A DNA stretch of 25,568 nt from Gammaproteobacteria bacterium (lineage in GTDB: Bacteria; Pseudomonadota; Gammaproteobacteria; Xanthomonadales; Wenzhouxiangellaceae). Below are positions 1 through 8,274 of the stretch, one piece after another. A model generated the notes under the pieces. The model saw only the letters and a program-made list of their open reading frames with translations. It was not told the DNA's origin and made no database searches. The first letter of the stretch is position 1. Every line of letters begins with the position of its first letter. The stretch is from contig PWWM01000110.1 in NCBI GenBank assembly GCA_003561495.1, forward strand, positions 1 through 25,568, in the 5' to 3' direction. The position numbers and the translations under genes were made by a program.

Positions 1-1184
1 CGCTCCCCACCCTGAAAGCCCGTCATGAATATTATCTCTTGCTGGTCAAGAGCGGACAGTTCGAGGCGGCTCGGAGTGAACTCGACCAGATCCTATTGAA
101 AATCAAGCCGACTGACGCACCTGCTCGGGAACTGCATCACTCGGCACTGGACAGCCTGGCCAATCTGCTGGTCGATACCGGCGAATACGATCAAGCCCTG
201 AAGCAGGCTGAACAGAACCTGGCCCAGGTCGAGCTTGAACTGGGCCCTCACCATGAGCGCACAGTCAGCGCTATCAATACCCTGGGCTATGTTCATGCAC
301 GCTCGGGTCGAATAGAAACCGCCCTGGAGTACTTCCAGGACAGCCTCGACCGTGCGCGTGATAATTTCAATGAGACCGAGAGCACCCATTACAGTGCGTT
401 GCTCAATGTTGGCGCCGCCCTTGGCATCCTGGGCCGACATGAAGAAGCACTGGAAATCGAACGTCAGGTCTACACCATCCTGAGCCAACACTTCGGTCAC
501 AGAAATCCCTCCACGCTGCGTGTCATGAGCAACAAGGCCATGACCCTGATGGATCTGGGCCGCTACGACGAGGCCCTGTCGCTGACCCGCGAAATCCTGC
601 AACTGTCAAGAGAAACCCATGGCCAGCACAATCCCGTCGCTCTGCAGGTCCAGATGAATCTCGGCGAGCTGCTTCTCAATACCGGTCAGCATGAACAGGC
701 CCGGGATACTCTTGAGGAAGTCCGCGAGTGGCGCCAGAGGCTGCTGGGCGATGATCACCTGGATACACTGAACGCCACCCAGCTGCTGGGCATCGTCTAC
801 CGCAACCTGGGCGAAACCGATCGGGCGCTGGAACTGCTTGAGCGGGTCTACCGGGGACGAAACGAGTTGCTGGAACCGGGCCACTCCGGCATTCGGCGGG
901 TCATGCGCGAATTGGCCCAGACCCACCGTGAAGCCGGGCATCGCCAACAGGAAACAGACTGGATGGATCGCCTGGTCGAAAAACTGATCGAATTTGAAGC
1001 ACTCGGCAGCGACCGTGCCATGCAGGATGTCCTGCGTCTGATCGAATTGCGGGCCGAGCAAGATCAGACTGACATGCTCGGCGGGCTGGTCGGACAAGTT
1101 CGGTCGGCGCTCCTTGAGGCTGATCAACCCCTGGAGGAATTCGAGGCCAGGCTGAAGGAGGCTCTCAAGGGAATCGAGCACTGA
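1..1184 (+). CDS. TPR-repeat protein, 5' end outside window
   Basis: The frame is open from base 3 and has no convincing start, so this is the C-terminal part of a longer protein; the TTG at 39 is just the first possible start codon. The visible part is almost wholly alpha-helical, with about seven tetratricopeptide repeats of roughly 42 residues in the kinesin-light-chain style, recognisable by recurring G-R-x-x-x-A-L and H-x-x-T-L positions. The last 80 residues are a charged helical tail without clear repeats. TPR arrays bind protein partners, so a scaffold role is inferred. In gammaproteobacteria such arrays are often the C-terminal half of Ser/Thr kinases, so the missing part may be a kinase; that cannot be seen here. 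It stops with TGA at 1182-1184, 63 bp before the LysM lipoprotein on the same strand. Confidence 0.85.
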   Translation, partial: LPTLKARHEYYLLLVKSGQFEAARSELDQILLKIKPTDAPARELHHSALDSLANLLVDTGEYDQALKQAEQNLAQVELELGPHHERTVSAINTLGYVHARSGRIETALEYFQDSLDRARDNFNETESTHYSALLNVGAALGILGRHEEALEIERQVYTILSQHFGHRNPSTLRVMSNKAMTLMDLGRYDEALSLTREILQLSRETHGQHNPVALQVQMNLGELLLNTGQHEQARDTLEEVREWRQRLLGDDHLDTLNATQLLGIVYRNLGETDRALELLERVYRGRNELLEPGHSGIRRVMRELAQTHREAGHRQQETDWMDRLVEKLIEFEALGSDRAMQDVLRLIELRAEQDQTDMLGGLVGQVRSALLEADQPLEEFEARLKEALKGIEH

Positions 1185-1247
1185 GCCGGACGATTTCCGC
1201 TAGACTGGCAGTCCCCAATTCGACCCTCCCGGACGGTATACAAGATC

Positions 1248-2288
1248 GTGCAGAGTTTCCTTCGCCCTTCGCTTGCCCTGGCCATGGTGATCGCCATTGC
1301 CGGCTGCCAACTCCTGGAACCACGCCCGCACGAACCCGACATCGAGGCGCCCGAAGAACCGGAGCGGGTGATTCCGGAACCCGAACCTCCCCGCCTGTCG
1401 ACCGCCATTGATTTGCTCCAGGACGGCGAGAATGAAGCTGCGCGTGAACTCCTCGAGCGTTACCTGGATGAACGGCCTGGTCATGCCGTGGCCTCTCGCC
1501 TGATCGAACAGATCGATCAACCGCCGGAACAATTCCTCGGTGAAGAGTGGGTCGAAATCATGGTGCAACCTGGAGATACGCTATCCGGCCTGGCGGCCGA
1601 ACATGCCGGAGACAGCATGTTATTTGTTGCCCTGGCGGGACTCAACGGCATCAAGCGGCCTCGCCTATTGCAGCCCGGCACCTTATTGCGTGTTCCTGCC
1701 CCGATTGCAGACGAGGAGCCGGAGCTGGACACCGAACAGATTGCCATTGCCAAGATCGAGTCGGGCAACAGACGCCAGGGGCTTGAGCTCTTGCTCAGCA
1801 TGGCGCGCGCCGGAGGATTGTCCGATTACGGGCGCTACAACCTGGCTGCAACCGGGCTGGAGCTGTCCAAAGCGGCCATGGAACGAGGCCAGGCCGATTC
1901 GGCGGCGTCCTACCTTGAGCAGATCGAGCCATGGGTGGAAGGCACGGGTCTGAATTCCTCCTTTGAAACACAGCAAAACCGCATCGCCGCACGTCAGACC
2001 TATGAATCGGCGCGCCTGACCGACGATCCCGCCGAGCGCCATCAATTGCTGTTGCACGCACTGGAGCTGGACCCGGAGTATGCCGCCGCCGCCCATATAT
2101 TGAGCGGACTGGAGGCCGAGCTGGTCGAGCGTTATCACGATCAGGCACTGAGAGCCTGGCGGCGGCAGGAAGTGGAGCAGGCCGCCGAGCTCTGGGAACG
2201 CGTATTGGCGATCGACCCCGATTTCGAGCCAGCCATGATCTATCTGGATCGAGCCCGCGAGATCCTGGATCGACTGGAAGGACTATGA
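1248..2288 (+). CDS. LysM-domain lipoprotein with C-terminal TPR-like helices
   Basis: A 346-residue protein starting at GTG 1248. The start is chosen because it gives a compact signal peptide with a lipobox ending A-G-C (Cys20), so it should be exported and lipid-anchored. A proline/glutamate-rich linker follows (about 21-45), then a helical segment. A LysM domain lies at about 102-150, with the typical V-Q-P-G-D-T-L opening and L-x-P-G-T-L-L-R-V-P close; LysM binds peptidoglycan. Residues 160-346 are helical with TPR-like repeats (for example A-x-x-L-W-E-R-V-L-A-I-D-P). It is probably an envelope lipoprotein docking a partner at the cell wall. No strong Shine-Dalgarno is visible. Its stop overlaps the stop of the convergent Ser/Thr kinase gene by 6 bp. 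Function unknown beyond the domains. Confidence 0.88.
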   Translation: MQSFLRPSLALAMVIAIAGCQLLEPRPHEPDIEAPEEPERVIPEPEPPRLSTAIDLLQDGENEAARELLERYLDERPGHAVASRLIEQIDQPPEQFLGEEWVEIMVQPGDTLSGLAAEHAGDSMLFVALAGLNGIKRPRLLQPGTLLRVPAPIADEEPELDTEQIAIAKIESGNRRQGLELLLSMARAGGLSDYGRYNLAATGLELSKAAMERGQADSAASYLEQIEPWVEGTGLNSSFETQQNRIAARQTYESARLTDDPAERHQLLLHALELDPEYAAAAHILSGLEAELVERYHDQALRAWRRQEVEQAAELWERVLAIDPDFEPAMIYLDRAREILDRLEGL

Positions 2289-4001
2289 GTGATTCTGGGA
2301 CTCTGAATCAGCCTTGCGCCCACCAATGGGCAGGACCTTGGCACGCCCTCTGGCAGGGCTGATCTCCACGGTCCGGTCCAGGACCGCCTCATCTTCGTCG
2401 ATCGGTACGCTTGAGGCGCCCGGCTCCGAGCGCAGTTGCTCGTGACCATAGCGCTCCTGCAGACGCACCGCCATGTCATTGAATCTCCGGATCAAAGGCG
2501 AGGTCGCGTCATGGCGTGAGGCTTTCAGGCGGAAGTCGTATTGCCCTCTGGCAATACGTTGCAGGCCCCACCCCACCCGTTGCAGGGAACGCTGCTGCAC
2601 GCGAGCCAGCCAGGCAAACCCGGATCCAACGACGATCACCGTGACCAGAAAGACAATCAGCAGCATGGACATTGTGGTGCGGGCAGCCGCCTGCAATTGA
2701 CTACCATCGATACCCAGATGAACCTGGCCAATGCGACGCGCCTGAAACCGGACCGGGATCTGGAATTCGAGATGGCCATCATCCAATTCGACCAGGCGCG
2801 CAGCAGCCTGGGGACGCTCAATGACCCGGCCAGCCCGTTCGGGCGCTGGCTCACCTTGCAAGAACGGATCCGTGCTGGCCTGAACCATACCATCGCGGTC
2901 GCTGACATGGAGGAAAGTGACCTGGGGGTTGACCGAAAAATCCGATACCAGATTGGCCAGCGCCGTGGCATCTTCAAGCAACAAGGCCTCGGAAATTTCC
3001 CTGGCGATCACGCTGGTCAGCGCATCCCCATAACCGTGCGTGGTCTCGGTCATTGCGGCGGTCTGGCTGTGGTAGACCCAGCTCAAACCGACGCCGAGCA
3101 CGAGTGCCAGGCACAAACTCAAAGCCAGCGGCCAGCGCCAGGTCGATGATGCCTGACGCACACTTTTGAGCAACCCACGATCCAGGTCGGCACGAATCTC
3201 CTGCAATTCCTCCAGAACCACGGTGCCGCTTTGATAGCGCGCCTCGGGTTGCTTGGCGATCAGGCGATGGACCAGTTCAATCAGCTCGACCGGCGTGTCA
3301 TCATGGACCGGATTGAGCCGCGGTGGATCCTGCTGAAGAACTTCGCGAATCAACTCACCCATGGAGTCGGATCGAAATGGCACATCCCCACCCAGCATCT
3401 GGTAAAGCACCACGCCCAGTCCGTAAAGATCGGTACGAGGATCGCAGGATTCGCCGCGAATCTGTTCGGGCGCCATGTAGCGCGGGGTACCGGTCACCAG
3501 ACCCTCATCCTCCTTGGCCTCGCAGGTACGCTGATCGATTGCGGCAATGCCAAAATCCACCAGCTTGACCAGCCCGGAATCCCGGTCGATGTAGATATTC
3601 GAAGGCTTGACATCACGATGAATCACACCGCGCTGATGGGCATAATCCAGTGCGCTGGCCAGTTGGATGCCGATGTCGATCACTTCGGCAGGACCCGGTC
3701 GATGACCGGTTTCCAGGTACTCCTCCAGGTTCTGGCCGGACAGGCGCTCCATGACCAGGTATGGCATGCCCTCGAACTGTCCGACATCGAAAACAGTGAC
3801 GATATTGGGATGATTCAACCCGCCGGCAGAGCGCGCTTCACGCAGAAATCGCTGACGACTCTTCACCTCACGAGCATAGCGCTCGCGCAGCACCTTGACG
3901 GCCAGACGACGATCAATGTGAGGATCAAAGGCCTCATAAACGATCGACATCGAGCCCCGCCCCAACTCCCCCTCGATCTGATAGCGTCCCAGTCGTTCCA
4001 C
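2283..4001 (-). CDS. Membrane Ser/Thr protein kinase with periplasmic sensor and HAMP-like region
   Basis: 572 residues from a GTG start at 4001. The N-terminal 1-265 is a Hanks-type kinase: glycine-rich loop G-x-G-R-G-S (14-17), invariant Lys36 in A-V-K-V-L, catalytic H-R-D-V-K-P-S-N with Asp130, D-F-G with Asp149, an activation-segment T-G-T-P-R-Y-M-A-P-E, and D-L-Y-G-L-G. All residues needed for activity are present. Unusually, the kinase is followed by a histidine-kinase-like sensor layout: TM1 at about 287-310, a periplasmic domain of about 130 residues, TM2 at about 441-467, then a HAMP-like helical segment (about 468-520) and an acidic tail. Topology predicts a cytoplasmic kinase and an extracytoplasmic ligand domain. 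Targets are unknown; neighbouring TPR and LysM proteins are possible partners. The nearest upstream ATG, on the same strand, is out of frame. Confidence 0.92.
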   Translation of the reverse strand: MERLGRYQIEGELGRGSMSIVYEAFDPHIDRRLAVKVLRERYAREVKSRQRFLREARSAGGLNHPNIVTVFDVGQFEGMPYLVMERLSGQNLEEYLETGHRPGPAEVIDIGIQLASALDYAHQRGVIHRDVKPSNIYIDRDSGLVKLVDFGIAAIDQRTCEAKEDEGLVTGTPRYMAPEQIRGESCDPRTDLYGLGVVLYQMLGGDVPFRSDSMGELIREVLQQDPPRLNPVHDDTPVELIELVHRLIAKQPEARYQSGTVVLEELQEIRADLDRGLLKSVRQASSTWRWPLALSLCLALVLGVGLSWVYHSQTAAMTETTHGYGDALTSVIAREISEALLLEDATALANLVSDFSVNPQVTFLHVSDRDGMVQASTDPFLQGEPAPERAGRVIERPQAAARLVELDDGHLEFQIPVRFQARRIGQVHLGIDGSQLQAAARTTMSMLLIVFLVTVIVVGSGFAWLARVQQRSLQRVGWGLQRIARGQYDFRLKASRHDATSPLIRRFNDMAVRLQERYGHEQLRSEPGASSVPIDEDEAVLDRTVEISPARGRAKVLPIGGRKADSESQNHS

Positions 4002-4046
4002 AGGATATTCCAGGCATCGAGGAACCTCTATCGTAACAGGTCAAAG

Positions 4047-4071
4047 GACGCCCGGAGAGATTCCGGGCGTC
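4047..4071 (-). terminator. Candidate hairpin terminator after the 4102-4698 gene
   Basis: A perfect 9-bp GC-rich inverted repeat (GACGCCCGG / CCGGGCGTC) with a 7-nt loop lies 30 bp past the stop of the minus-strand gene and before the kinase start. On the minus strand it is followed by only a short C-T-T-T, so it is a weak intrinsic terminator at best. It could instead be an attenuating stem ahead of the kinase gene. Confidence 0.5.
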
Positions 4072-4101
4072 GACCATGGGGCTTCCACTATCGATATCGA
4101 G

Positions 4102-4698
4102 TTACAAGCTGCACTCGGAAACGCCAATCAGGCCTACGATTCTTTGCAGGTTGTGAGACTCGGTCCCATCAACGCCACTGATCTCGGCCGTAGCCTCGTC
4201 GCAGCTTTCAAATGTAATGGTGGCCTGGCCCCAGAAATCCATGCTTTCCGGGCTGACGGGGCTGCCAAAGCTGCCATCGGCGCCGTACAACAGATCGAAG
4301 GTCACCGGCTCACCGAGCTCAAGATGATCAACCACATTTTCCGTAGCCAGCCAGAGGTTGTCTACATCGGCGGAGTAGCCAAAGAAAGTCCCGACGAATC
4401 CGTGCGATGTGGCATAGAAACTCCAGCCTTGCCCGTCGGTCTTGGGATCCATCCAGGCACCGCTCAGGCTCGCCCAGGGAGTGACGCTGAACTCATGCAG
4501 CATGCTCACGTCCGGATTATCCAAATCCGGTTGCATGGGATTGGGCACCTCGGCCACCAGGGCGTATTGACCGGGGGTCAGGTCAACGTGAAAGTAAGCG
4601 CTGAGCGGAAAATCCTGACCCATTTCCTCGACCGGAAACAGACTCTGGACACCGCCAAGGAACTGCTGAGGTCCACGTTGGCCGCTGGCTGATACCAA
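4102..4698 (-). pseudogene. Secreted-type protein lacking an N-terminus, probable remnant
   Basis: A 198-codon open frame with no ATG near its 5' end: the first usable codon is TTG at 4698, an in-frame TAA lies at 4710-4708, and the first ATG is at 4623. There is no signal peptide, although the body looks extracytoplasmic: low Lys, aromatic-rich, two Cys near the C-terminus. The motif W-M-D-P-K-T-D-G-Q-G-W with a following F-G-Y-S-A-D...L-W-L resembles a domain common in secreted hypothetical proteins of Xanthomonadales and relatives (G-x-W-x-D-P...G-Q-G-F, F-G-Y-x-Y). It is most likely the C-terminal part of a once longer secreted protein whose start was lost by deletion or frameshift. A real short protein starting at TTG 4698 or ATG 4623 cannot be excluded. 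The spacer upstream is AT-richer than the window. Confidence 0.55.
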
Positions 4699-5023
4699 CG
4701 CGCCACCTTAAGTGAATTGAAAAGCTGCAAAAGTACAGCGGTTCCAAGTCTTGAAGAGGGCGCCAGGAAAAGCCTGACAGAAAGCTTCCGATTTCCTGAT
4801 GTTTTCCTGAAAGCCACAGGATCATCACCGAAATAAACCTACAAGATATTGTTTGTAATGCTTTTTTTAGATCATCGCAAACATGGAGGAGGATGCGTTC
4901 AAAATGCGCCGGATGATTCGTGACACTAACATGCCCTGGACAAATTGCCTGCAGCACCCGGCAAACAAAATGGAATGTGCTAAATTGCTCAACCTACAAG
5001 GCTCTGACATTTGCCGAGGCCCC
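4699..5023. other. AT-richer spacer with no recognised gene
   Basis: About 325 bp between the minus-strand remnant and the plus-strand lipoprotein gene. It has clearly lower GC than its surroundings, a T7 run at about 4861-4867 and a small AT-rich inverted repeat (TACAA/TTGTA) just before it. No frame gives a plausible protein. It should hold the promoter of the 5024-8261 operon; a TG-C-TAAATT string just after 4977 resembles an extended -10 box but has no good -35 partner. Confidence 0.6.
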
Positions 5024-5596
5024 ATGCGAAACCTGTTCTTCCTTTTGATCACTCTGACTCTGGCATCCTGCGCCTTGCTTGAACCGGACATCGATAAGTC
5101 GGAGACCATGCCCGATCGCTCTCAGGCACTGATTGACGGATTCCAGGCACTTCATCAAGACCAGTCGGAACAGGCGCTTGAGCACTTCGAGACTGCTATT
5201 GCCGCATCGACATCAAGCGAACCCGCATACGCCCGGGCGCTGCTGGGCAAGGCCCTGGTTCACTTGCAAGAACAACCGCCGTGGCGTGACCTCGATCAGG
5301 CCGAGCGACATATTCGGCAAGTCCAGCGCCAACTCGCGGCCAAAAACGGACAGGAAACCATCTCGGACTGGGTGCTGCGCACCACTGCCAGCCGTCTGCT
5401 TGAAGCCGAACGTCGAATCGAGTCGGCCAACCAGCGCCTGGGCGGGCTGGAGCAGACCGAAGCCGAACTTCGACAAGTCCGAGAGCAGGCGGCCCGGGTC
5501 GAACAGCTCGAACGGGAACTGGCCAAGGCTCGCTCAGAAAAGGAGCAAGCCGAAGAAACCATCGCCCGGTTACGCAACCTGATCATGGATGAGTAA
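5024..5596 (+). CDS. Small TPR/coiled-coil lipoprotein upstream of hybrid histidine kinase
   Basis: 190 residues. The frame is open further upstream, but ATG 5024 is chosen because it starts a clean lipoprotein signal peptide with lipobox L-A-S-C (Cys16) and has GAGG at 5016-5019. The residue after Cys is Ala, with no Asp at +2, which favours the outer membrane under the E. coli rule. Residues 35-110 form a short TPR-like helical unit (E-Q-A-L-E-H-F-E-T-A-I), and 125-187 a long Glu/Arg/Gln-rich coiled coil. Sixteen bp separate it from the hybrid histidine kinase, so they are very probably co-transcribed. The arrangement recalls QseG, a lipoprotein encoded beside the sensor kinase QseE; an accessory role in signalling is inferred, and homology to QseG is not claimed. 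Confidence 0.82.
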   Translation: MRNLFFLLITLTLASCALLEPDIDKSETMPDRSQALIDGFQALHQDQSEQALEHFETAIAASTSSEPAYARALLGKALVHLQEQPPWRDLDQAERHIRQVQRQLAAKNGQETISDWVLRTTASRLLEAERRIESANQRLGGLEQTEAELRQVREQAARVEQLERELAKARSEKEQAEETIARLRNLIMDE

Positions 5597-5612
5597 GGAC
5601 TGACCACCACCG

Positions 5613-8261
5613 ATGAGCTCGATGCCGGACACTGCGCGACCCAACCAGGTTCTCGGACGTTTCGGGCGTGTCCATACCATCGCGCGATTGCCATTTGTTG
5701 GTCGGGTTTTCGTCTGTGCCGCAATGGCCATACTGGTCGCCTCAACCCTGCCGTCCGGCAATCCCGGTGTCTATGCCACGGTTCTGGTGGTCGGCTTTAC
5801 CTACCCCTTGCTGATTCACCTGATTGCCGCATTCAGCGGGCACTCGCGAACAGTCGGCTACCTGGCCTTTTCCACCGACGGCATGCTGGCAGCGGCCGGC
5901 ATGGCCCTGGCCGGATTCGCCTTTGTCCCTTCCATGGTGCTGTTCACCCTGGCCATCACCGCCGGGCTATTGATGGCCGGACCCATGCTGGCCTTGCGTG
6001 TCTTGCTGCCCATGATCATCGTCGGCGCCCTGGCCTGGCCTTACGTGGAAGTGGATTTCCTGGCCCACAACGAGGGGTTCCCGCTGTATTTCGGGGCGGC
6101 CACGATCGTGGTCTTTTTGCTGTATGTATCCTTCGTGTCCAATCGAAACGGCCTGCGGCTGATCTCGGCCAAACGTGCCCTGGAAGAGCACAGTCGCAAG
6201 GTCAAGTCTCAAGCCGATTTGATGTCATCCATGAATCAGGTGGCGCGGATCGTCAATTCGACCCTGGATCTCGAGACCGTCATGACGGCGATACGTGACA
6301 ACCTGGCCGATGTTGCCGACTTTGACCAGGAAAGCATCCTGTTCATCGACCATGAACGGCGCGCACTGGTGGTTGAACGCTATATCGGCGCCAATGCCAC
6401 CGAAGTCACAGAAAAGCTGCGTGATTTCCAGGTTCCCCTGGATGAATCCAACAGCATCTTCGTGCGCACCATTGACCGCAAGAAACCAACTTTCGTGCCG
6501 GACGTATTCAACCGTGTTGACCGAATGTCACCCTCGGATGCGACCATTCATGAGATCACACCGAGCAAATCACTGCTGGTCTATCCGTTGCGAATCCTCG
6601 AAGAGATCATCGGGGTACTGGTGTTTGCCGCCACGCGCGAGAAGATGGACATCGGCCATGCTGAAATCAAGGTCATCGCTCGACACGTAGAGCTGATCGC
6701 CACCGCCGTTCGCAATGCACGCATGTTTGAAGAAATCAACAAGGCGCGACGGGCTGCCGACGAAGCCAATGCAGCCAAGAGCCAGTTTCTGGCCAACATG
6801 AGTCACGAGCTACGCACCCCGATGAATGCCATCATCGGTTATAGCGAAATGCTCAAGGAAGAAGCCCAGGACCAGGATGCCGTCGACTTCATTCCGGACC
6901 TCGAGCGCATATGCCAGGCCAGTCAGCACCTGTTGCGGCTGATTAATGATGTTCTTGACCTGTCCAAAGTCGAGGCCGACAAGGTCGAGCTTTATCCCGA
7001 GGCCATCGATATCGAGAAATTCATTGACGAGATATCGACGAGCATCATTCCGGCCATCGAGGCCAATGACAACCGACTGATCATCGAGGAAGTCGGCGAA
7101 ATCGAGGACATTTTCAACGACGCCACCCGGGTCAAGCAGATCATCCTCAACCTGCTCAGTAACGCCGCCAAGTTCACCCATGAAGGGACCATACGACTGA
7201 CTTTCAATCGGTATCAGGATGATGGTTTATGGTGGTTCGAGGTCAGTGTATCCGACACCGGCATCGGCATGACCCCGGAGCAGATTGACAAGGTATTCGA
7301 CCCGTTCACTCAAGCCGATGCCTCCACCACTCGAAAATATGGTGGGACCGGCTTGGGCCTGGCCATCTGCAAGCGATATTGTGAGTTGATGGGCGGGACC
7401 ATTCAGGTCGAAAGCGAGCAGGGACAAGGGTCAACTTTCACCATGCGGATCCCCGCCGACCTGGAGCAACAGGGAGATGTCGACGAACTTTCCAGAGACG
7501 ACAATTTACTCGCCGAAGGTCCAGTCGAACGCGAGGTCAGCATCCTGGTTATCGATGATGACCAGTCTTCGCGCATGCTGCTGCATCGTCTGCTCACTCG
7601 TGAAGGCTACCAGGTCATCACCGCCGAAAGCGGCGCCGCAGGCATCGAGCGGGCCCGCACTGAAAAACCCGATATCATCACGCTGGATGCCCTGATGCCT
7701 GAGATGGACGGCTGGACCGTCCTGGCCAGGCTCAAGGATGATGACGAACTCAAGGACATCCCGGTCATCATGGTGACCTTCGTCGATGAACCACGCAAGG
7801 GATTCGCGCTGGGTGCGGCCGAGTACATGACCAAACCGGTTGATCGAACCCATCTGCTCGAGGCCCTGCGCCGCGTGAGTCGACCCGATGACCGGGAAAT
7901 CCTGGTGATCGAGGATGACGACGACCCCCGCAAGATGGTGTGCTCATGGCTGGAGCGCGAAGGCTGGACCCTTCACGAAGCCGCCAATGGCTGGAAGGGT
8001 CTGGAACAGTATCGATCCGTTCGACCCGGCATTGTGATTCTGGACCTGATGATGCCGGAAATGGATGGTTTCGAATTTCTGGGCACGGTGCGCGCCGAAT
8101 TCCCCGACGATGATTGCTGCATCATCGTCATTACCGCCAAGGAGCTGTTCCGAGAGGATATCCAAAGGCTCAGCGGCAGCGTTCAGCAAATCATTCGCAA
8201 GGCCCAGGTTCCCGGTCAGCAGCTGGTACGCGAAATCTCCCGACACCTGGCCCGGCGCTAG
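5613..8261 (+). CDS. Hybrid histidine kinase: MASE2-like membrane domain, GAF, HisKA, HATPase, two receivers
   Basis: 882 residues from ATG 5613. Residues 25-180 carry about five to six hydrophobic helices with features of the MASE2 sensor (Y-P near helix 2, a D-G pair, F-V-P-S). A GAF domain follows at about 205-355, then HisKA with phospho-acceptor His398 in S-H-E-L-R-T-P, and a complete HATPase_c: N box with Asn517, D-T-G-I-G-M at Asp548, G-G-T-G-L-G-L. Receiver 1 (about 635-755) has acidic D-D-D, phospho-acceptor Asp692 and T-K-P. Receiver 2 (about 765-880) has E-D-D-D and Asp811, with the conserved Lys in R-K-A rather than K-P. All catalytic residues are present, so it should be active. 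Such kinases pass phosphate by intramolecular relay, but no Hpt domain is encoded here. It converges on the next hybrid kinase gene with a 13-bp gap. Confidence 0.94.
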   Translation: MSSMPDTARPNQVLGRFGRVHTIARLPFVGRVFVCAAMAILVASTLPSGNPGVYATVLVVGFTYPLLIHLIAAFSGHSRTVGYLAFSTDGMLAAAGMALAGFAFVPSMVLFTLAITAGLLMAGPMLALRVLLPMIIVGALAWPYVEVDFLAHNEGFPLYFGAATIVVFLLYVSFVSNRNGLRLISAKRALEEHSRKVKSQADLMSSMNQVARIVNSTLDLETVMTAIRDNLADVADFDQESILFIDHERRALVVERYIGANATEVTEKLRDFQVPLDESNSIFVRTIDRKKPTFVPDVFNRVDRMSPSDATIHEITPSKSLLVYPLRILEEIIGVLVFAATREKMDIGHAEIKVIARHVELIATAVRNARMFEEINKARRAADEANAAKSQFLANMSHELRTPMNAIIGYSEMLKEEAQDQDAVDFIPDLERICQASQHLLRLINDVLDLSKVEADKVELYPEAIDIEKFIDEISTSIIPAIEANDNRLIIEEVGEIEDIFNDATRVKQIILNLLSNAAKFTHEGTIRLTFNRYQDDGLWWFEVSVSDTGIGMTPEQIDKVFDPFTQADASTTRKYGGTGLGLAICKRYCELMGGTIQVESEQGQGSTFTMRIPADLEQQGDVDELSRDDNLLAEGPVEREVSILVIDDDQSSRMLLHRLLTREGYQVITAESGAAGIERARTEKPDIITLDALMPEMDGWTVLARLKDDDELKDIPVIMVTFVDEPRKGFALGAAEYMTKPVDRTHLLEALRRVSRPDDREILVIEDDDDPRKMVCSWLEREGWTLHEAANGWKGLEQYRSVRPGIVILDLMMPEMDGFEFLGTVRAEFPDDDCCIIVITAKELFREDIQRLSGSVQQIIRKAQVPGQQLVREISRHLARR

Positions 8262-8274
8262 TTAGGGGTAGATT

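Noticed and set aside
3231..4181. A 316-codon plus-strand open frame opposite the Ser/Thr kinase
   Set aside because: The kinase motifs on the other strand are unambiguous over the same bases.
4856..4868. T7 run as an intrinsic terminator
   Set aside because: The preceding inverted repeat is only five AT-rich pairs, and no gene ends nearby on the plus strand.
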